Shown here: one piece after another, positions 59,615-64,000 of the stretch | Numbering within the stretch: the first letter of the stretch is position 1 | Layout of the letters: each line of letters opens with the position of its first letter | Source of the DNA: Ketobacter sp964016105 | GTDB taxonomy: Bacteria > Pseudomonadota > Gammaproteobacteria > Pseudomonadales > Ketobacteraceae | Length of the DNA: 64,000 bases | Direction of reading: 5' to 3' | Assembly (NCBI GenBank): GCA_964016105.1 | Contig: CAXHEX010000013.1 | Location: 54,283 to 118,282 of the forward strand | The notes under the pieces: model-generated | The model's input: only the letters and a program-made list of their open reading frames with translations | What the model was told of the DNA's origin: nothing | The model's database searches: none | Position numbers and translations under genes: made by a program

Positions 59615-62008
59615 TCAAAGGCAGTTGCCACTCATGCCGTCAATCCACTCCCGTAGCAGCTCTACGCCCTGGGTATGGACCACACTACGTCCTAGCTCGG
59701 GCATGCGTATGGCAGGGTCGTTGGAAACATAGCGATAGATCAAAATTGAGTCATCTGCGGCCCCAGGCACAATATCCCACTTCAATCCGCCGGACCCCAC
59801 GCCCGCTGCCACTGGCGGTTTACACAGACCGTAGCTAGCATCCAAAGCTTGATCGGCCATCAACCAGAGGCCGGTGGGACGCGCCCTACCTGTCTCGCTA
59901 TGGCAGTGAGCACAGTTAATTTCCAGATAGGCCTTGGCTCTTTGTTCCAGTGTGCCATCATTAGGGTCGTCCCAAGCGGGCAATCTAGGGGCTTCTGTGG
60001 GTAGAGGTGCTCCAGTCAACAAGCCTCGTTGCTGCCAGTAGGTTAGCTGATTTACCAAGGTTCCCTCATGCTGAAAATCCTTATTCAGCCAGCGTGCTTT
60101 CACACCAATAGGATGATTGACAAAGCGGCCCTCGGATTCCGATTGAACACCATGACAGTTAGTACACTGGTTAGCGTCGGGAATGCGGTACTCCACATCC
60201 ACCCCATTGCCATCGGGGTCCATGGTGGTCATGGAAACCAAGCCACCGCCTAAAGCCAAGGCGGCGTCAGTCTGTTGTTGGTTCCAAATATAAGCCATAC
60301 CAATCCATCCGGATTGGCGCCGGAAAAGCAGGCGGGTTTCAATAATCTGCTCCAGCCCATCCACCGTGGGCAAAGCGAAAGTTTTTGCAATAACCGATCC
60401 CACGGGGAATTCAAAAGCCTGGTCCTCACTGTACGCCACCGCTTCACCCTGGGGCACGTAAACCACTCGATATTTCTCGGCGTAATCGCTAAACAGCGGC
60501 GTAGTAAGATCGTAAGGAACCGCTTGCGGGGTATTCGGCTCGCCCCTGGGATCGTTATCCACAAACAATCGATAATCAGAAAGCGTGGGACAGTTCACCA
60601 CAAATGCCGGCCAGTTGACCGTGTTGGGATCGCCACCTTCGCAAAGGGCGGCAACCTCTTCTTCCGTATACTCCGTCTCGGTGTCGGGCACCTGTTCAAA
60701 CACGCTCAGGTCCAGTTCTACGTCGTCAAACGGTTGCTGGGTACACTGGGTTTCCGCGGGGTAACGGGTAAGAGGCGGCGTTCCGGGAATACCCAGCGCA
60801 CCCAATAGCCAGTGTTTTTTGTGAAGTTGTATATTGCCATAACTGGCCACTGAACCGTTGGGGCGATAATTATCATGGAAACACCAATCCGCCTGGGCAA
60901 TATCCGCTTCTACCTGTCCATCCACTACGATGTCGGAAATGGGTTTAAACTTGAACATAAACAACAAGTTGGCAAGGAAATTAAATTCGCCGCCATCAAA
61001 GTACCAGGACTTTTGCTTTTCCATCACGTTGTTGTGAACGTAAATATGTTCCGGGTAGGGATCATAACCTTCTGGTAGCGGCGTGCCATCCAAAAGAGAA
61101 ATGGATTTAAAACTGAATGCGGTGAAGTTGACGGATTTATTTCCGGTGATGACATTGTCGTACACTTGCACCCAATCCGTGGACAACACCATGACTCCAG
61201 TGCCGGTGGGCACCTTGCCCACGATATTACCTGCCGGTGCAAAGTTCACGGTATTGTTGTCCACAATCTCATTATTAAATACCCGAGTGTGGTGACCCGC
61301 CTGGGTCAGATTGGGCATATCGAAAACTAAAATGCCACCGGTGTTGTGGGTGGCAACGTTTTCATACACATCCGCATCGATGGAGTTTTCAATCTCGATA
61401 CCCGCCACATTGTATTCAGCTAGATTACGACGCACGACGATGTTGCGTGATTGGCCCACATAGATTCCCGCATCGGAAGCCCCTTTCACAACACTGTCTT
61501 CAATCAACACGTTATCGCAATTAATGGGGTACAAACCGTAGGCGCCATTTTCTTCCGCCGGACCATTAGTCCATTCCACTCGCACCCGTTGCACCACAAC
61601 GCCGTTGGCGTTTTCTATCTTGATACCATCCCCAGCGGTGTCTTCCACCGCCAAATCCATAACTGCAAACCCATTGGCCTGCACCAGGATCCCCTCTGCA
61701 CCGCGGGGCTGATTGGCAAAAGACAGGATGGTTTCATCCATTCCCTGACCACGCAGCGTCACATGGGAAGTATTCAGAATCAGTTCATCATCGAAAGAGA
61801 AAGTACCTGCGGGCAGCTCGATCACCGTTCCCGGCTTCGCTTCCAGGAAGGCCGCTTTCAGGGCAAACGGCACGTCCTCCCCTGGTGGAATGGTCACCAC
61901 ATTGTCATAGTTAAAATCGTGGTAAACACTGTGGTCAACCGCCAAACTGAAAGGCGTTACGCTCAACGCCAGCAAAAACACCCACAGCCTAAACATCAAC
62001 ATCCCCAT
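59615..62008 (-). CDS. Secreted parallel beta-helix protein fused to diheme cytochrome-like domain
   Basis: A 797-residue protein with a signal peptide (MFRLWVFLLALSVTPFSLA). Residues about 30-400 are a right-handed beta-helix with repeated short units (GIKIENANGVVVQRVRV, NVLIEDSVVKGASDAGIYV, NIVVRRNLAEYNVAGIEIE). It matches the TIGR03805 type. Residues about 440-797 match the TIGR03806 type (SDYRLFVDN, VPYDLTTPLFSDYAEKYRVVYVP, GSVIAKTF, ETRLLFRRQSGWIGMAYIWN). They carry two c-type heme sites, CTNCH (615-619) and CAHCH (699-703). In most genomes these are two adjacent genes. The substrate is unknown; the fusion is continuous, with no frameshift seen. Confidence 0.87.
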   Translation of the reverse strand: MGMLMFRLWVFLLALSVTPFSLAVDHSVYHDFNYDNVVTIPPGEDVPFALKAAFLEAKPGTVIELPAGTFSFDDELILNTSHVTLRGQGMDETILSFANQPRGAEGILVQANGFAVMDLAVEDTAGDGIKIENANGVVVQRVRVEWTNGPAEENGAYGLYPINCDNVLIEDSVVKGASDAGIYVGQSRNIVVRRNLAEYNVAGIEIENSIDADVYENVATHNTGGILVFDMPNLTQAGHHTRVFNNEIVDNNTVNFAPAGNIVGKVPTGTGVMVLSTDWVQVYDNVITGNKSVNFTAFSFKSISLLDGTPLPEGYDPYPEHIYVHNNVMEKQKSWYFDGGEFNFLANLLFMFKFKPISDIVVDGQVEADIAQADWCFHDNYRPNGSVASYGNIQLHKKHWLLGALGIPGTPPLTRYPAETQCTQQPFDDVELDLSVFEQVPDTETEYTEEEVAALCEGGDPNTVNWPAFVVNCPTLSDYRLFVDNDPRGEPNTPQAVPYDLTTPLFSDYAEKYRVVYVPQGEAVAYSEDQAFEFPVGSVIAKTFALPTVDGLEQIIETRLLFRRQSGWIGMAYIWNQQQTDAALALGGGLVSMTTMDPDGNGVDVEYRIPDANQCTNCHGVQSESEGRFVNHPIGVKARWLNKDFQHEGTLVNQLTYWQQRGLLTGAPLPTEAPRLPAWDDPNDGTLEQRAKAYLEINCAHCHSETGRARPTGLWLMADQALDASYGLCKPPVAAGVGSGGLKWDIVPGAADDSILIYRYVSNDPAIRMPELGRSVVHTQGVELLREWIDGMSGNCL

Positions 62009-62226
62009 TTCCCTCTCCCCACATCAGTCCTGGATCTATTATTATTTTGTTATCCGGTATTGGTACCAGAATCCCCAGTCATTAACAAATTTTTTCCGCT
62101 CACCAAATAAACCTAGGTAAAAAAGCCAAAACCAGGGCCCTGAGTAAGCAATAAGGCCAGATGGACCATTAATGAGGTGGCTTTTCGTGGTACAATTTAC
62201 CCATATCAAACACGAGGTGGTTCGCT

Positions 62227-63735
62227 ATGCAAGCTGTGACACTGAAGCCATTAAAGCGTAAAAGCTCTTTGCGTCAGCTGGAAAATCAAATGGGTTCCGC
62301 CACTCATTATTCCGAGTGGTTAGATTTAGCAAAACAACATGACGCCCAATCCGGTGCTGAAGACTGGCGCCAAGAAATGAAGTCCAACAGTTATTCCTAC
62401 CGCGAAATCAATGCTCGCTGCAGCAATCTAAGAGAGCTCCTTGACAGCAACAGCTACAGAGAAGTGCTTTATGCCCTCAACGAAGGCGTGCATGGCAATA
62501 TGGGTGGCATGGGTAAACCCATCATGTATGAACGCGCTAAATCGGGAACAAAACTGTTAATCGATGAGTACGTAAAAACCATTGCTAACGCATTGGAATT
62601 TCTTCACACCGCTCCAGAAAGCGAGATATCCTTGCCGGAAAAGCTGGATTTCTTCCGACGGGCCAGTCACTGCTATGGCAGGAGCGCGTTACTATTGAGT
62701 GGCGGCGCTGGCTTGATTTATTTTCACCACGGCGTGGTTCAAGAACTGATTGACCAGAACCTGGTGCCCAAGGTTATTTCCGGTGCCAGCGCAGGTTCCA
62801 TCATGGCGGCGCAGTTGGGCATCCACACTGATCAAACCTTAAAACAGCGCTACTTCACCACTAAGCGCTACCACGAGGTGAAGAGCGAATATATGTGGAA
62901 TGCCTTTTTTGGCCGCAACGACGCAGAAACCAATCGACAACTTTGGAGCAACTCCCTAGACGAAGTGGTGCCGGACAATATTACGTTTCAGGAAGCATTT
63001 GAGGAGACCGGCCGCTATATCAATATTTCCATCTCCCCTTCAGAGAAACACCAAAGCTCTCGCCTGATGAATGCCATTACCTCACCGAACGTGTATATCC
63101 GTTCGGCAGTGCATGCGTCCTGCAGTATTCCCGGTATGTTCCCTTCGGTTCGCCTGTGGGCCAAAGGAGCCGACGGTAAGCCACGCCCCTACTTGGCCAA
63201 TCGCCGCTGGGTGGATGGCTCTGTGTCAGGGGATTTGCCAGCAAAACGTCTTAGCCGTTTATATGGCGTTAACCACTTTATCGTCAGCATGATTAATCCA
63301 TTTGTGGTGCCCTTTATCGAAGACACCACCATTAGAAAAAATAAGGGCCTCAGCACAACAGTTTCGGAAGGATTAATTTCTGTGATGAACGAAGTCCTAA
63401 TGGTGTCAGAACAGTTTCTAGATCGAAGAGGTAATATGGGCAGCCGGGTTGCGGCACAGCTTGCTTACTTGGCTCGCATGCTGGAACAAACCTACCTTGG
63501 CGACATCAACATACTGCTGCGGAAAGAAGACGTTGCCTGGCGCAACACCATGTACGATTTTAGGGAAGGTGATATTGAACATCTTATTAACACCGGCATG
63601 CGTAGCACCTGGCCTAAGATCGCCCAGATTAAAAACGCCGCCTTGATTTCCAGAACCCTTGATCGAATTCTGGAACAGTTAAATGACGATGCGCTGCTTG
63701 AGGATCAATCCCACAAGCATCATATCTACACCTAA
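62227..63735 (+). CDS. Patatin-like phospholipase with DUF3336 domain
   Basis: A 502-residue lipid hydrolase. The N-terminal DUF3336 domain (about 5-145) begins SLRQLENQMGSATHYSEWLDLAKQHD. The patatin domain follows: oxyanion loop LLSGGAGLIYFHHGVVQEL, nucleophile GASAGS near residue 192 and catalytic DGS in RRWVDGSVSGDLP near residue 335. The same architecture occurs in fungal triacylglycerol lipases (Tgl3/4/5) and in lipid-storing bacteria. Position of action (membrane or storage lipid) is inference. No signal peptide is visible. Confidence 0.92.
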   Translation: MQAVTLKPLKRKSSLRQLENQMGSATHYSEWLDLAKQHDAQSGAEDWRQEMKSNSYSYREINARCSNLRELLDSNSYREVLYALNEGVHGNMGGMGKPIMYERAKSGTKLLIDEYVKTIANALEFLHTAPESEISLPEKLDFFRRASHCYGRSALLLSGGAGLIYFHHGVVQELIDQNLVPKVISGASAGSIMAAQLGIHTDQTLKQRYFTTKRYHEVKSEYMWNAFFGRNDAETNRQLWSNSLDEVVPDNITFQEAFEETGRYINISISPSEKHQSSRLMNAITSPNVYIRSAVHASCSIPGMFPSVRLWAKGADGKPRPYLANRRWVDGSVSGDLPAKRLSRLYGVNHFIVSMINPFVVPFIEDTTIRKNKGLSTTVSEGLISVMNEVLMVSEQFLDRRGNMGSRVAAQLAYLARMLEQTYLGDINILLRKEDVAWRNTMYDFREGDIEHLINTGMRSTWPKIAQIKNAALISRTLDRILEQLNDDALLEDQSHKHHIYT

Positions 63736-63947
63736 GCGTTCCCCCCAAGTAAAGTGTGCCTGCTGCCAGACCACAGCGGGCCACAACATGAGGGCTTCAG
63801 GCAAACAGCCGGGAGCCACGAATAGCTATAATGCTCCGTATTACATGAAGACATAAACTATTGGCCAAACCCAGGTTGGCCCAATTGAGCCGAGTTTTGG
63901 ATTTTGCTTGGAAGGTGGTGTTTTATTTTGAGAAGGCGTTGGGAAAG

Positions 63948-64000
63948 TGGTGGGTCGTGCTGGATTCGAACCAGCGACCAATTGGTTAAAAGCCAACTGC
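63948..64000 (-). tRNA. tRNA-Lys (TTT anticodon), 5' part beyond window
   Basis: The minus strand ends with an encoded CCA (63950-63948), a discriminator A and acceptor strand ACGACCC. It has a T-loop GGTTCGAATCC and an anticodon loop CTTTTAA, hence UUU for lysine. The D-arm lies beyond the window edge. No terminator was identified in the 212 nt after the patatin gene. Confidence 0.95.

Noticed and set aside
1..64000. Search for insertion sequences, prophage, integrases, toxin-antitoxin pairs or defence systems.
   Set aside because: No transposase, integrase, terminal inverted repeats or defence-type proteins were recognised. All large frames have housekeeping or envelope-type assignments, or are orphan genes without mobile signs.

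Overview
The window reads as ordinary chromosomal DNA of a marine gammaproteobacterium of the Pseudomonadales type. Three things point that way: a complete Na+-translocating NADH:quinone reductase operon, LPS (KDO, lipid A) and Lol/Bam outer-membrane genes, and gene order that, from memory, follows two blocks of the Pseudomonas aeruginosa chromosome (holB to rne to lolD to nqr, and nadA to purC). Base composition looks even, at roughly 50 % GC. I see no insertion sequence, prophage, integrase, CRISPR array or toxin-antitoxin pair. The species cannot be fixed from the sequence; a relative of Alcanivorax, Marinobacter or Ketobacter is an inference.

Layout. 1-8.7 kb (minus strand): yceD-rpmF-plsX-fabD-fabG-acpP-fabF-pabC-mltG-tmk-holB, the fatty-acid/phospholipid supercluster with folate, wall and replication genes, but without fabH. 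8.9-10.2 kb (plus): a Maf nucleotide pyrophosphatase and a TetR regulator. 10.3-13.0 kb (minus): sppA, a HAD phosphatase and rluC. 13.0-16.7 kb (plus): rne (RNase E) behind a leader of about 1 kb that holds tandem repeats and many hairpins. 16.8-23.6 kb (minus): murB, a tyrosine phosphatase, kdsB, lpxK, exbD, exbB and comEC. 23.6-26.8 kb: a DUF2062 protein, lolD with one Lol permease, and a PilZ protein. 27-32 kb (plus): agmatine-to-putrescine genes aguA-aguB, a glycerophosphodiesterase, a lipoprotein metallopeptidase and an HD-GYP-like protein without its HD pair. 32-41 kb (minus): nqrABCDEF-apbE-nqrM-sthA-vanZ-like, a unit that builds and matures Na+-NQR and adds a transhydrogenase. 41.5-43 kb: a long-form GAPDH with its promoter and terminator, divergent from a TetR gene. 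44-50.4 kb: a degenerate M48-type membrane protein, a methyltransferase, a CBS protein, a saccharopine-dehydrogenase-like reductase, an SRPBCC protein and an outer-membrane barrel. 50.4-59.4 kb: purC, an MBL hydrolase, bamC, dapA, gcvR, bcp, a PerM transporter, a TusA-like protein, a BepA-like M48 protease and nadA. 59.6-63.7 kb: a secreted beta-helix/diheme fusion and a patatin phospholipase. The window ends inside a tRNA-Lys gene.

The most unusual points are: (i) the rne leader; (ii) three proteins that keep a family fold but lack catalytic residues (M48-like at 43.9-46.1 kb, HD-GYP-like at 31 kb, the ComEC C-terminal MBL domain); (iii) the single-chain beta-helix plus diheme cytochrome protein; (iv) a strong promoter placed so that yceD mRNA would be almost leaderless; and (v) a single Lol permease. 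I did not find an obviously new multi-gene defence or mobile system.
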